From Candidatus Macondimonas diazotrophica (GTDB lineage Bacteria; Pseudomonadota; Gammaproteobacteria; UBA5335): a stretch of 64,000 nucleotides of DNA. Positions 47,191-56,521 of the stretch are shown here, piece after piece; position 1 is the stretch's first letter; each line of letters begins with the position of its first letter. The DNA lies in assembly GCF_004684205.1 (NCBI RefSeq), contig NZ_SRIO01000010.1:44598-108597 (forward strand), written 5' to 3'. Below the pieces are notes generated by a model. The model was not told where the DNA came from and did not search any database. It worked only from the letters and a program-made list of their open reading frames with translations. A program made the position numbers and the translations under genes.

Positions 47191-48618
47191 TCATTCCGCG
47201 GCCTCCCGGGCCTCGCGGCGCGATTGTTCGGCGCGCCGCTCCGCCTCCAGCGCCATGTCGATACTCTCGACGTGGCCGAGCGGGCGGCCGGCAAAGTTGC
47301 GGGCAACCAGGGCCGGATCGGCCAGCGCATCGATCGCGAACGCCAATCCGTGGCAACTCAGGCACACTGGCCGGATCATCTTTTCGTTCGGCCGCAGGGT
47401 GTCGTTCTGGTTGTGCTGCACCAGCACGCGCTTGATGTCGTCCTGGTAATGCTCGACCCGCGGCAAGTGGCATGTGGCGCAGGTCACCCCGCTTCCCGCC
47501 GGCAGTTCGCCGGCCTGCTCACGCTGCCACAGCCGGTGATGCGGCGAACCTTCATAGGCCAGGCTGTGCGTATCGCTATGGCAACCCAGACAGGACTCGA
47601 CCTGGGCCACTTTCGTGTCGAAGCCATGGGCACCGTGGCAGGATGTGCATTCCAGCGCCACGTCGGCCGCATCCTCCCGCATCGGCAGACGCGCTTGCCC
47701 CGGGGTCATGGCGGACAGCCCGACAGCCAGACGCATGCCGTGGCGGCCGGCCAGGAAGCCCTTCACTTCGGCAGCGTGGCAGTCGCGGCACACCGCCTCA
47801 TCCGGCTTTTCGATCCACACCGCCTCGCTCGTGGCCGGCACATGGCAGCCGCTGCAATTGACGCCGGATCGGGCATGCGCCGAGGCCAGCCAGTCCGCCT
47901 CGATCGCCGGATCGGCGCCGAGCGCCATGCCGTGATCTGCATCGGCTGCGCCCAAGGGCTGCAGACTCACCCGCTCGAACGGAAAATCGCTCAGCTCCTC
48001 GATCAGATCGCGGAAATCGCGTGCCGGCACGCGAGGCGCGTCCGCAATCTCCGGCTCCCCCGCATGCTTGATCAGGAAATCCTCATAGAGCGCGCGGTTG
48101 TCGTGAAAGTTGTGGCAGCCGCTCGATGCACAGGTTTCGAAGCCCATGCCCTGATGCGACGGGCGCTCTTTGCCGACTTCGGCGTGACAGGTCACGCAGA
48201 AATCCACGGGTTGCGTGTCCCCGGCGGCATGCGTCAGTTCAGGACGATGCTCCACATGGCAGGTCACGCATTCGGCGGCGTTGAGTCGCGCCGCCCGGTC
48301 GGCATTGCGCGGGTCGGTAAACTTGCTGCGCGGATGGCTGTCCCGCGCCTGCTTGAGTTCGGCGCCGTGGCAGTCCATGCAGCGCGCCTGCATCGCCTCG
48401 CGGTCGGCAAAAGCCCCGGTGTGGCAGGTATCGCACGCCAGTTCGATCTGGTAGTGCCCATGACTCGTGGGTCCGGGCAACAACAGCCCTCGCGAGGCGG
48501 TTCGCCAGGCTTGGTCGGAATCGCCCCGCAGACTGAGGCCGGCCCAGAGCAGCCCGGCCAGGCTCGCCGTGAGCAGCAGCCAGACAATCCACAATCGGCG
48601 GCGGGATGCGACAGCCAT
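47191..48618 (-). CDS. Membrane-anchored multihaem c-type cytochrome (10 CXXCH plus one CX4CH)
   Basis: A 475-residue protein with one N-terminal helix (about 9-29) that anchors it to the membrane, facing the periplasm. I count ten CXXCH motifs (CDTCH, CMDCH, CVTCH twice, CSGCH, CRDCH, CTSCH, CLGCH, CATCH, CLSCH) and one CASSGCH, a CX4CH site, giving up to 11 haems. Many extra His can be axial ligands. No CX2CK or CX15CH active-site motif is present, so it is not NrfA or MccA. The C-terminus is Glu/Arg-rich. Starts 4 bases after the flavoprotein gene, so the two are coupled. Likely a periplasmic electron relay or reductase. Confidence 0.85.
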   Translation of the reverse strand: MAVASRRRLWIVWLLLTASLAGLLWAGLSLRGDSDQAWRTASRGLLLPGPTSHGHYQIELACDTCHTGAFADREAMQARCMDCHGAELKQARDSHPRSKFTDPRNADRAARLNAAECVTCHVEHRPELTHAAGDTQPVDFCVTCHAEVGKERPSHQGMGFETCASSGCHNFHDNRALYEDFLIKHAGEPEIADAPRVPARDFRDLIEELSDFPFERVSLQPLGAADADHGMALGADPAIEADWLASAHARSGVNCSGCHVPATSEAVWIEKPDEAVCRDCHAAEVKGFLAGRHGMRLAVGLSAMTPGQARLPMREDAADVALECTSCHGAHGFDTKVAQVESCLGCHSDTHSLAYEGSPHHRLWQREQAGELPAGSGVTCATCHLPRVEHYQDDIKRVLVQHNQNDTLRPNEKMIRPVCLSCHGLAFAIDALADPALVARNFAGRPLGHVESIDMALEAERRAEQSRREAREAAE

Positions 48619-48622
48619 CCGA

Positions 48623-50599
48623 TCAGTACCAGTAGAACTTGAGAATGTGGAACACCAGAAGCACCGGCAATGGCCAGAGCGCCGCGATGTGCAGGTTGGT
48701 CGTCAGGCGGCGCAGCCGGCGCCCGGACCGGACCGCCACCGCATGCTCGCGCCCGATGGTCATGCCGGCCAGACCGCCGGCCACGGTCAGGCCGATGAGC
48801 GTGAGGGCAAGCGCGGCGTTCAGGCCATGCCCGAGCCGGCCGCCGGTATGCAGCAGCAACACCGCGAGCGCCGCTGCGCCCAACACCACGTGCACCAGCC
48901 GCCAGGCCGCGAAATCACCGAATCGCACCGCCTTGACACGCTTGCGCAGCCCCAGCAGCCCCAGCAGGACCATGAAGCCCAGCAGCGAAAAGCCCGAAAC
49001 CTGCTTGTAGAAGGCATCTCGCCACAACTGATCCCAACGCCAGGACCATTCGGCCGAATCGGGAAAAGAGATCGGCACGGCACTCATGAGAACGATCAAC
49101 GCCACCGTCAAGGTCGCCACGGTTACCAGGGCGCCGGCGCGTGGCACGGCTTGACGCTGCGGCGCACCGCCAACCAGTTCCTGCACCAGCGGACGGCAGG
49201 AGCCACAGACGGTGGATGCACCGGTTTCGGCCGACAGAGCCTCGGCCGTGCGGCATCCGGCCTGCATCGCGTTGCTCAAGGTGCCGCGCGTCACGCCCAT
49301 GCAGTTGCAGACGGTCGCGGTAGCCGGCCACTGCGCGACGTGATCCCGCTCCTGTTCGGGCCAGGGCGATCCCGTTCGCCGAAATCGGTCGCGCTGCCAC
49401 GGCCAGATCCGCCGCTGCCGCAGCAGGGCCTCCTGGATCGAGGCGAGTTCCGACCACGGCCCTACGGCCAAGGCGCCGATCAGGCGTCCGCGACGGATCA
49501 CCAGTTTCCGATAGTCGCCCGTTTCATTGCGATAAACGGCTTCACGTGCCGCGTCGAGCGATTGCTCCGCACCGGCCTCTCCCATGCTGAACACGGGCGT
49601 GGACAGCACCTTCAACCGGGTGGACGCCACCGACCCCGGATAGCGCGACTGGCCGCCCGCCAGGGCATGCGCCGCGACACCGGCCTGCTCGAATCCAGGC
49701 GCGACCAGCCCGTAGACCACCCCGCGATGTTCGGCGCACTCACCCACCGCGTAGATCTGCGGATCAGCGGTCCGCATCGCATCATCGACCTTGATGCCAC
49801 GCCCCACGGCGATTCCGGCATCCAGAGCCAACTGGATGTTGGGGCGAATGCCGGTTGCCACGACCACCGTATCGCACGCGATGATCGCGCCGCTGCGCAA
49901 GCGAATGCCGGTGACCTGCCGGTCCCCCAGGATCGCCATCACACCGTCGCCGAGGCAGATACGAATCCCCAGGGTCTCGACCCGGGCCTTCAGCACTGCC
50001 GAGCCCTCGGCATCGAGCTGGCGCGGCATCAGCCGGTCGTTGTGTTCGACCACCCACACCTCGGTATGGTGGCGCGCCATGGCCCGTGCCGATTCCAGAC
50101 CCAGCAGCCCGCCGCCCAGCACAACAGTGCGGCGGCTGCGAACACGGCGGGCGAGCAACCGCTGCGCGTCATCCATGTCCCGAAAGGTGAACACCCCGGA
50201 CCGGCCGGTTCCCGGAATATCGGGAATATGCGGCCGCGACCCCGTCGCCAGAATCAGTTCGGCGTAGGGGTGCACATCCCCTTGCGCATCGGTGACCGTG
50301 CGGGCGATTCGGTCGATCCGGGTGACGGTGCAGCCCAGATGAACCCGAGTCAGGGGATCCTCGGGCAGCCGGAGGTCGGTCCCCAGTTGCGACCAAGGCA
50401 GTTCGCCGGCCAATGCAGAGGACAGGCGAATGCGGTTATAGGGTTGCCAGGTCTCGGCTCCGAACACCACCAACGGCCGATTCGGCAGCCGCCGGCGGAT
50501 TTCCTGGGCAACCCGAACGCCCACCGGACCGGCGCCCACGACCATAGCGACCCCTTCAGTCGGCATCGATGAAGTTCTCTCGGGCTGCATGACCTGCAT
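48623..50599 (-). CDS. NirB-like FAD/NAD oxidoreductase with BFD [2Fe-2S] domain fused to a di-heme b membrane domain
   Basis: A 658-residue protein. The first 400 residues match the FAD/NAD(P)H half of nitrite reductase large subunit: VVGAGPVGVRVAQEI, YNRIRLSSALAGE, ATGSRPHIPDIPG, VVLGGGLLGLESA. A BFD-like cluster domain follows (CNCMGVTRGTL...STVCGSCRPLV, four Cys). The siroheme half of NirB is missing. Instead the last 150 residues hold about four helices. Two of them have His pairs 14 positions apart (RLVH...LLLH and NLH...LVFH), the spacing of bis-histidine di-heme cytochromes b. It could pass electrons between NAD(P)H and periplasmic cytochromes. The ATG at 50599 follows AGGA. Confidence 0.83.
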   Translation of the reverse strand: MQVMQPERTSSMPTEGVAMVVGAGPVGVRVAQEIRRRLPNRPLVVFGAETWQPYNRIRLSSALAGELPWSQLGTDLRLPEDPLTRVHLGCTVTRIDRIARTVTDAQGDVHPYAELILATGSRPHIPDIPGTGRSGVFTFRDMDDAQRLLARRVRSRRTVVLGGGLLGLESARAMARHHTEVWVVEHNDRLMPRQLDAEGSAVLKARVETLGIRICLGDGVMAILGDRQVTGIRLRSGAIIACDTVVVATGIRPNIQLALDAGIAVGRGIKVDDAMRTADPQIYAVGECAEHRGVVYGLVAPGFEQAGVAAHALAGGQSRYPGSVASTRLKVLSTPVFSMGEAGAEQSLDAAREAVYRNETGDYRKLVIRRGRLIGALAVGPWSELASIQEALLRQRRIWPWQRDRFRRTGSPWPEQERDHVAQWPATATVCNCMGVTRGTLSNAMQAGCRTAEALSAETGASTVCGSCRPLVQELVGGAPQRQAVPRAGALVTVATLTVALIVLMSAVPISFPDSAEWSWRWDQLWRDAFYKQVSGFSLLGFMVLLGLLGLRKRVKAVRFGDFAAWRLVHVVLGAAALAVLLLHTGGRLGHGLNAALALTLIGLTVAGGLAGMTIGREHAVAVRSGRRLRRLTTNLHIAALWPLPVLLVFHILKFYWY

Positions 50600-50621
50600 C
50601 CTGTCCTGCTCGGGTATCCAC

Positions 50622-50662
50622 AAAAAAAGGCCCAACGCCGCCCTTTCGGGCAGCGCTGGACC
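50622..50662 (-). terminator. Leader attenuator hairpin before the redox operon
   Basis: On the minus strand a 15-bp stem (GGTCCAGCGCTGCCC with GGGCGGCGTTGGGCC, three G-T pairs) closed by a GAAA tetraloop is followed by seven T. It ends 22 bases upstream of the start of the NirB-like gene, on the same strand. No gene lies just upstream for it to terminate, so attenuation of the operon is the natural reading. Confidence 0.8.
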
Positions 50663-51049
50663 TCGTTGTCCAAATCGGTGTGCGCCCGCCCAGCCACCGA
50701 TGGCGGGAACGCGCGAACTTATGAGGCGCCGTTACCTCACCAGGACGATTTGCAAACCGTGTGCCAGTCCTCTCATCTCCCGTACAAACGCATTTCGGGC
50801 GTTGTCCCGCTTCCCGGGCGGGGCCACCGCGGTGCACAGCGGTTCTCAGCGCACCACAACCATGCCCCAACCCAGCACGCTCGCGGGCTTGCAACCGCGA
50901 ATCGGCCAGCGTCCTGCGGCGCAATGGCGATTGCGCGGATGGACGCCCCGGCCCCGGCGCGCTAGCCTACAGCGACCCGAAATCGCCAGCGCCGCCCAGC
51001 AGCGCCTCCGGTCTCCAACCATCGCCCGCTTTGCTTTCCGACGGCATTC
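50663..51049. other. Divergent gap between the redox operon and mutS
   Basis: About 390 bases without a credible gene. On the minus strand it would be the leader RNA before the attenuator. It contains another hairpin-prone stretch (GCCA-TCGG-TGGC within CCCGCC...GGGCGG, about 50680-50705) that could rival the terminator. Promoter boxes are not clear. Confidence 0.5.
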
Positions 51050-53638
51050 ATGAATCCAGCGCGCCCCAAGCCTTCCGCACCGCCCCTCGATCGCCATACG
51101 CCGATGATGCAGCAGTACCTGCGCATCAAGGCCGAGCACCCGGATCATCTCCTGTTCTATCGCATGGGGGACTTCTACGAGCTCTTCTTCGAGGATGCCC
51201 GGCGCGGGGCGGCCTTGCTCGATCTCACCCTCACCCAGCGCGGCGAATCGGCAGGCCTGCCCATCCCCATGGCCGGCGTACCGCACCACACCCTGGAAAG
51301 CTATCTCGCGCGGCTCCTGCGACTCGGCGAGTCGGCGGTGATCTGCGAGCAGGTGGGCACGCCCACGCCCGGCAAGGGGCCGGTCGAGCGTAGTGTCAGC
51401 CGCATCGTCACCCCCGGCACCGTCACCGACGAAGGCCTGCTCGAGTCGAGTCGAGACAACCTGCTGGTGGGGATCCACCAAATCGGCAAACGCTGCGCCC
51501 TGGCTTGGCTGGATCTGTCCGGCGGGCGGTTCTGTATCCTTGAAACCCCGCACGAGGCGGACTGGCTGGCGGAGCTGGAGCGGCTGCAACCGGCCGAGCT
51601 TCTGATCCCCGAGGACTTCGTCCCACCGGCGCCCTGGGCCACGCATCGCGCCCTGCGCCGCCGGCCGGTCTGGCATTTCGATTCGGCCAGCGCGCGCACT
51701 CAGCTCTGCCGCCAGTTCCAGACCCATGACCTCGGCGGCTTCGGCGCCGAGGAACTTGAGGCCGGCATCGCCGCTGCAGGTGCGCTGCTCAGTTACGTCG
51801 AGGACACCCAGCGCGGCGCGCTGCCGCACCTGCGTGCACTCCATGTCGAGCAGCCCGAGGACAGTCTGCTGCTGGATGCAGCCACGCGGCGCAATCTGGA
51901 ACTCGAGACCAATCTACGCGGCGGCAGCGACCACACGCTGGCCGCCGTGCTGGATCGCACCCAAACCCCCATGGGGAGCCGTCTGCTGCGCCGCTGGATG
52001 CAGCGGCCATTGCGGGATCAGACCGCGCTGCGCCGCCGTTACCAGGCGGTCACCACGCTGCGGGACGCGGCGGTCCGGCAGACGCTGCAGCCGCTGTTGC
52101 GAGGCGTCGGCGATCTGGAGCGCATCCTCACCCGTATCGCGCTGGCAACTGCGCGGCCGCGCGATCTGACCACGCTGCGCGGCGGCCTGGCGCGGCTGCC
52201 GGAGGTACGCGCACTGCTTGCCGAGCTGGACAGTCCGCTTCTCGATCAGCTGCACACGCAGTTGCATGATCACACGGCGATTCATGAACGGCTGCAGCGG
52301 GCGCTGGTCGTGGAACCCCCGGCCCTGCTGCGCGACGGCGGGGTGATCGCGCCCGGCTTCGACGCCGAACTCGACCGTCTGCGCACCCTGTCGGAAAACG
52401 CCGACGGCTTTCTGCTCGACCTCGAACGGCGCGAGCGCGAACGCACCGGCGTCGCCACGCTGAAAGTGGGTTACAACCGGGTGCATGGCTACTACATCGA
52501 GCTTGGCCGCAGCCACGCCGAGCGTATCCCGCCCGAGTACACCCGACGCCAGACGCTCAAGGGTGCCGAGCGCTACATCACCGAGGAGCTGAAACGCTTC
52601 GAGGACCAGGTGCTGGGCGCCCGTGAACGGGCCCTGATGCGGGAAAAGGCGCTGTTCGAGACCTTGCTCACGGAGCTCGCTGGCGAGCTGCCCACACTCC
52701 AGGAAACCGTGACCGCGCTGGCCACGCTGGATGTGCTCGCCTGTCTGGCCGAACGGGCGCTCAGCCTCGACTGGAGCGAGCCTGAGCTCATCGATGAGGC
52801 GCGCATCGAAATCGACGCCGGCCGCCACCCCGTGGTCGAACAGGCGCTGGACGGGCCCTTCGTCCCCAACGACCTGCGCCTGGACCCAAACCAGCGACTA
52901 CTGGTCATCACCGGTCCGAACATGGGCGGCAAATCGACCTACATGCGCCAGGTCGCGCTGATCGTGCTGCTCGCCCACATGGGCAGCCACGTGCCGGCCC
53001 GCGCCGCCCGTCTCGGGCCGGTAGACCGGATCTTCACCCGCATCGGCGCCGCCGATGAACTGGCCTCGGGCCGCTCCACGTTCATGGTTGAGATGACCGA
53101 AACAGCCAATATCCTGCACCATGCCACGGCCCGCAGTCTGGTGCTGATGGACGAGATCGGGCGCGGCACCGGCACCTACGACGGCCTCGCCCTGGCGCGC
53201 GCCTGCGCCGAGGATCTGGCTACGCGCATCGGCGCTTTCACCCTGTTCGCCACGCACTACTTCGAGCTGACCGATCTGGCCCAGAATCTCACCGGCGTGG
53301 CCAACGTGCATCTGGAAGTTGCCGAGCATGGCGAGTCGCTGATCTTCCTGCACAGCGTGCGCGAAGGCCCTGCCAGCCGCAGCTATGGCCTGCAGGTCGC
53401 CGCACTGGCCGGCGTTCCCCGATCGGTGGTCATGGCCGCGCGGCGCCATCTGGACGCGCTCGAAACACAGTCCCCCATGCCGCTGCCTGCCGAGATGCCC
53501 CCTCAGCTGCCGCTATTCAGCACCGCCGAATCGGAAGTTTCGCGGACCTTGCGCACCCTCGACCCCGATCAGCTCAGCCCGCGCGAGGCGCTGGATCTGC
53601 TCTACCGGCTGCGGGAGCGCCTGGACACCGAATCCTGA
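51050..53638 (+). CDS. mutS: DNA mismatch repair protein MutS
   Basis: An 862-residue protein of normal length. The N-terminal mismatch-binding motif [11 protein letters not shown] is present. The ATPase domain has Walker [10 protein letters not shown] at about 622-630, then [16 protein letters not shown] and FATHYFELT. The C-terminal region ends after a [13 protein letters not shown] dimerization-type helix. MutS detects base mismatches. It stands alone on the plus strand. Confidence 0.97.
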   Translation: MNPARPKPSAPPLDRHTPMMQQYLRIKAEHPDHLLFYRMGDFYELFFEDARRGAALLDLTLTQRGESAGLPIPMAGVPHHTLESYLARLLRLGESAVICEQVGTPTPGKGPVERSVSRIVTPGTVTDEGLLESSRDNLLVGIHQIGKRCALAWLDLSGGRFCILETPHEADWLAELERLQPAELLIPEDFVPPAPWATHRALRRRPVWHFDSASARTQLCRQFQTHDLGGFGAEELEAGIAAAGALLSYVEDTQRGALPHLRALHVEQPEDSLLLDAATRRNLELETNLRGGSDHTLAAVLDRTQTPMGSRLLRRWMQRPLRDQTALRRRYQAVTTLRDAAVRQTLQPLLRGVGDLERILTRIALATARPRDLTTLRGGLARLPEVRALLAELDSPLLDQLHTQLHDHTAIHERLQRALVVEPPALLRDGGVIAPGFDAELDRLRTLSENADGFLLDLERRERERTGVATLKVGYNRVHGYYIELGRSHAERIPPEYTRRQTLKGAERYITEELKRFEDQVLGARERALMREKALFETLLTELAGELPTLQETVTALATLDVLACLAERALSLDWSEPELIDEARIEIDAGRHPVVEQALDGPFVPNDLRLDPNQRLLVITGPNMGGKSTYMRQVALIVLLAHMGSHVPARAARLGPVDRIFTRIGAADELASGRSTFMVEMTETANILHHATARSLVLMDEIGRGTGTYDGLALARACAEDLATRIGAFTLFATHYFELTDLAQNLTGVANVHLEVAEHGESLIFLHSVREGPASRSYGLQVAALAGVPRSVVMAARRHLDALETQSPMPLPAEMPPQLPLFSTAESEVSRTLRTLDPDQLSPREALDLLYRLRERLDTES

Positions 53639-53902
53639 TCCCCAACGGGGCGGGCCTGATTCGACAGACCAGCAGGCTTTTACACCGCCCCCGCCAGCCA
53701 TCGTCCCCATGGCTCGCGATCGCCGTCCCGGCGCGGTGCGAACCCGGTACACAAGGGGCGTCATCACGCATCCGGGAGACGCGCTGCCCGCCGGCGGCCT
53801 TGTCCGGCACGCGACCCATGAGACCTCATCAGGCTCCTGTCGGACAATGGCCGATCAAACCTGACGGAGTGCCTCGATCAGGCCGCACGAGCCAGCGCCG
53901 GA

Positions 53903-55273
53903 CTAGCCCTTCACCGGACCGATCCAGACCTGCTGCGCGTTGACGAACTCATGAATGCCATGCGCGCCCAATTCGCGCCCCACACCGGAACGCTTGATGC
54001 CCCCGCTGGGCAGACGCGGATCGGTCTTGACGATGCCATTGACGGACACCTGGCCGGTCTCCATGCGCCGCGCCAGCGCCTCGCCGCGCTCGGTGCGGGT
54101 CCAGACACTGCCCGCCAGACCGTAATCGCTGTCATTGGCCATCGCGAGCGCCTGCTCCGCATCATCCGCCTTCATCACCACCGCCACCGGGCCGAAGGTT
54201 TCCTCGCAACTCGCCGCCATGCCCGGCGTGACATCCACCAGCAGGGTCACCGGATAGAAAAATCCATCGCCCTCGGGCATCTCGCCACCGAGCAGACAGC
54301 GCGCTCCGGCATCAATGGTTTGCCGCACCTGACGGTGCAGGTTATCGCGCAGATCCGGCCGGGCGATGGGGCCCACGTCGGTGCTTTCTGCCCGTGGGTC
54401 GCCCAGCTTCAGCGCCGACAGGCGCGTGGCCAGTTTGTCGATGAATGCGTCGTAGACCGGCGCCTCGACAATGATGCGCTTGGCGGCGATGCAGGACTGC
54501 CCGGCGTTGATGATCCGCGACAGCGTCACCACCTCGGCGGCCTTGTCCAGATCGGCATCCGACAGAATCAGGCAAGGGTCGGAACCCCCCAGTTCCAGCA
54601 CGGCAGGCTTGATTTCCGAAGCCGCAACCGCAGCCACTTTGGCACCGGCTGCGCTGGAGCCGGTGAAGGACACCGCCTGCACACGCCGGTCCCGAATCAC
54701 CCGCTCCACCTGATCGTTGGCCAGCGCCAGATTCTGGAGAATGGCCGGCGGCGCACCGACGGCATCGAACACGCCGGCAATCGCGGCCGCGCAGGCCTGC
54801 ACGTGCGGATCGTGCTTCATCAGGCAGGTGTTGCCGGCCATCAGCGCCGGGGCGCAGAAGCGGAAGGCCAGCCAGAACGGGGCGTTCCAGGGCAGGATAC
54901 CCAACACCACGCCGAGCGGCAGAAACTGGACGTAACTGAGTGTGGCATCCGACTCGATCACCTGCCGCGCCAGATACTGCTCGGCATGTTCCGCATAATG
55001 CTCGGCGCACCAGGCTGCCTTGGCCACTTCACCGCGTGCCTCCTTGATGGGTTTACCCATCTCTTCGGTCATGAGCGGGGCCAGCGCTTCGGTGTGCTCG
55101 CGCAGATATTGCGCCACATTCCTCAACACATTCGCTCGCTCCGCGAACGACATCGCGCGCCATTCCCGGCTGGCCGAATGCGCCCGGCCGATGGCGGCGT
55201 CCAGTCCCGGTGAATCCAGCGGTGCCGTCTGGCGGGTCAGCTTGCCGGTGGTCGGGTCGGTGGTCATCAACAT
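53903..55273 (-). CDS. doeC: Aspartate-semialdehyde dehydrogenase of ectoine catabolism (DoeC)
   Basis: A 456-residue NAD(P)-dependent aldehyde dehydrogenase with catalytic Cys261 (GQSCIAAKRI) and Glu227 (LELGGSDPC). By sequence alone it would be called succinate-semialdehyde dehydrogenase. Its place as last gene after doeA, doeD and a doeB2-type gene argues for DoeC, which oxidizes aspartate semialdehyde to aspartate. Start at 55273 follows AAGGAG; it lies 37 bases after doeA. Confidence 0.83.
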   Translation of the reverse strand: MLMTTDPTTGKLTRQTAPLDSPGLDAAIGRAHSASREWRAMSFAERANVLRNVAQYLREHTEALAPLMTEEMGKPIKEARGEVAKAAWCAEHYAEHAEQYLARQVIESDATLSYVQFLPLGVVLGILPWNAPFWLAFRFCAPALMAGNTCLMKHDPHVQACAAAIAGVFDAVGAPPAILQNLALANDQVERVIRDRRVQAVSFTGSSAAGAKVAAVAASEIKPAVLELGGSDPCLILSDADLDKAAEVVTLSRIINAGQSCIAAKRIIVEAPVYDAFIDKLATRLSALKLGDPRAESTDVGPIARPDLRDNLHRQVRQTIDAGARCLLGGEMPEGDGFFYPVTLLVDVTPGMAASCEETFGPVAVVMKADDAEQALAMANDSDYGLAGSVWTRTERGEALARRMETGQVSVNGIVKTDPRLPSGGIKRSGVGRELGAHGIHEFVNAQQVWIGPVKG

Positions 55274-55309
55274 GGAACGCTCCTTGGTGCCGGCCATCCC
55301 TGCTGAGGG

Positions 55310-56521
55310 TCAGGCAGTGGCGGCCTTGGCCGGACCGGGCAGTTTCGCCTGTGCCGGCTTGGGCTTGCTGTGAATGCACTGTTCCATATCGAAGAACGAC
55401 TCACAGCCATCGTCGGTGACATAGATGGTGTCGGATATCCCGACCGTTTTGTCGCCATCCACCGCCCACATCCAGGGAATCAGATGAAAGGTCATACCCT
55501 TGCGCAGAATCGAGGAATTGCCCTGCTTGAGACTGATCACGTAACCCTCATCCCAGCTCGGCGGGAACGCGATACCGATGGAATAGCCCGAGCGCGTAAT
55601 CAGTCGCGCGCCCACATCGTTGTCGGTGATGATCTGGCGAATCAGGTTGTCCGCATCCGACACGGTAATACCGGGGCGAATGGCCTTGTGGGCTTCCTTC
55701 AGTGCCAATCGCATGCGCTCCTGGGCCTTGCACAGGGAATCGGACAGGTGATCCAGCACCACCGTGCGCATCATGGCCGTGTGGTAACGGCGATAGCAGC
55801 CGCCCACTTCCAGGAATACATGTTCGCCGGGCTGGACGGTGCGCCCTTCCCAGGTGGCATGGCCGATCAGCGTGCGCGGCCCGGACGCCACATAGGGCAT
55901 CACTGCCGGCGCCTCGCCGCCGGCCTTGAACATGGCGGCGCTGATTTCGGCGGCAATCTCGTTTTCCGTGACCCCGGCGCGGCAGGCTTCGATGCCGGCC
56001 TTCATACCGGCTTGAGTCGCCATGGCCGCCTTGCGCATCACGTCCAGTTCGACCTCGGACTTGCAGATCCGGCCTTCCTCGACAATGCCGAAGCAATCCA
56101 GCAACCGGCCTTCGGTGAAGGTGGTATGAATGGCATCCTGATGATAGGCGGGGAAGAAATAGCTGTTGCGCTCATATCCGATGCACTTATTCTTGAGCCC
56201 AAACTCACGCAGGCTCTGCACCAGCGCCTGGATCGGATCACCGGTATCCGGATAGGGCCGCGCGATTTCCAGCCAGGTGCGGTGATAGACATTGGTTGCC
56301 TCCAGCTCACGGGTGATCATGAAGGGCTCCCCCTCCAGCGGCACCACCAGCGCCTGAAAGAACGAGTAGCCCGTGGTCTGATAATCCGTCAGGTACATCA
56401 GATTTTCGGGGTCGGTGATCACCACAGCGTCCAGCAGACGCTCCTTCATGCGCTGGCGGAGCGCATTGATACGCCGTTCGTATTCCGCGAACGGGAAGGT
56501 CATATCGTCACGAACTTTCAT
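55310..56521 (-). CDS. doeA: Ectoine hydrolase DoeA
   Basis: A 403-residue M24-fold (creatinase-like) protein. The metal ligands of aminopeptidase P are replaced (e.g. FLEVGGCYRRYHTAMMRT instead of a DxGxxxxxxxxDxTRT pattern), as expected for the metal-free ectoine hydrolases DoeA/EutD. It opens ectoine to N-alpha-acetyl-diaminobutyrate (and the N-gamma form). The ATG overlaps the doeD stop by four bases. Confidence 0.9.
   Translation of the reverse strand: MKVRDDMTFPFAEYERRINALRQRMKERLLDAVVITDPENLMYLTDYQTTGYSFFQALVVPLEGEPFMITRELEATNVYHRTWLEIARPYPDTGDPIQALVQSLREFGLKNKCIGYERNSYFFPAYHQDAIHTTFTEGRLLDCFGIVEEGRICKSEVELDVMRKAAMATQAGMKAGIEACRAGVTENEIAAEISAAMFKAGGEAPAVMPYVASGPRTLIGHATWEGRTVQPGEHVFLEVGGCYRRYHTAMMRTVVLDHLSDSLCKAQERMRLALKEAHKAIRPGITVSDADNLIRQIITDNDVGARLITRSGYSIGIAFPPSWDEGYVISLKQGNSSILRKGMTFHLIPWMWAVDGDKTVGISDTIYVTDDGCESFFDMEQCIHSKPKPAQAKLPGPAKAATA

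Noticed and set aside
47191..48618. NrfA or hydroxylamine oxidoreductase identity for the multihaem protein
   Set aside because: There is no CX2CK site for NrfA, and size and haem spacing do not fit the octahaem hydroxylamine oxidoreductase pattern.
48467..50572. A 701-codon open frame on the plus strand opposite the redox genes
   Set aside because: It is antisense to the multihaem and NirB-like genes, whose motifs are unmistakable. Long antisense frames are usual in GC-rich DNA; it has no domain resemblance.
53903..55273. Calling the dehydrogenase GabD (succinate semialdehyde)
   Set aside because: Family resemblance allows it, but no gabT is nearby and the operon context supplies aspartate semialdehyde.
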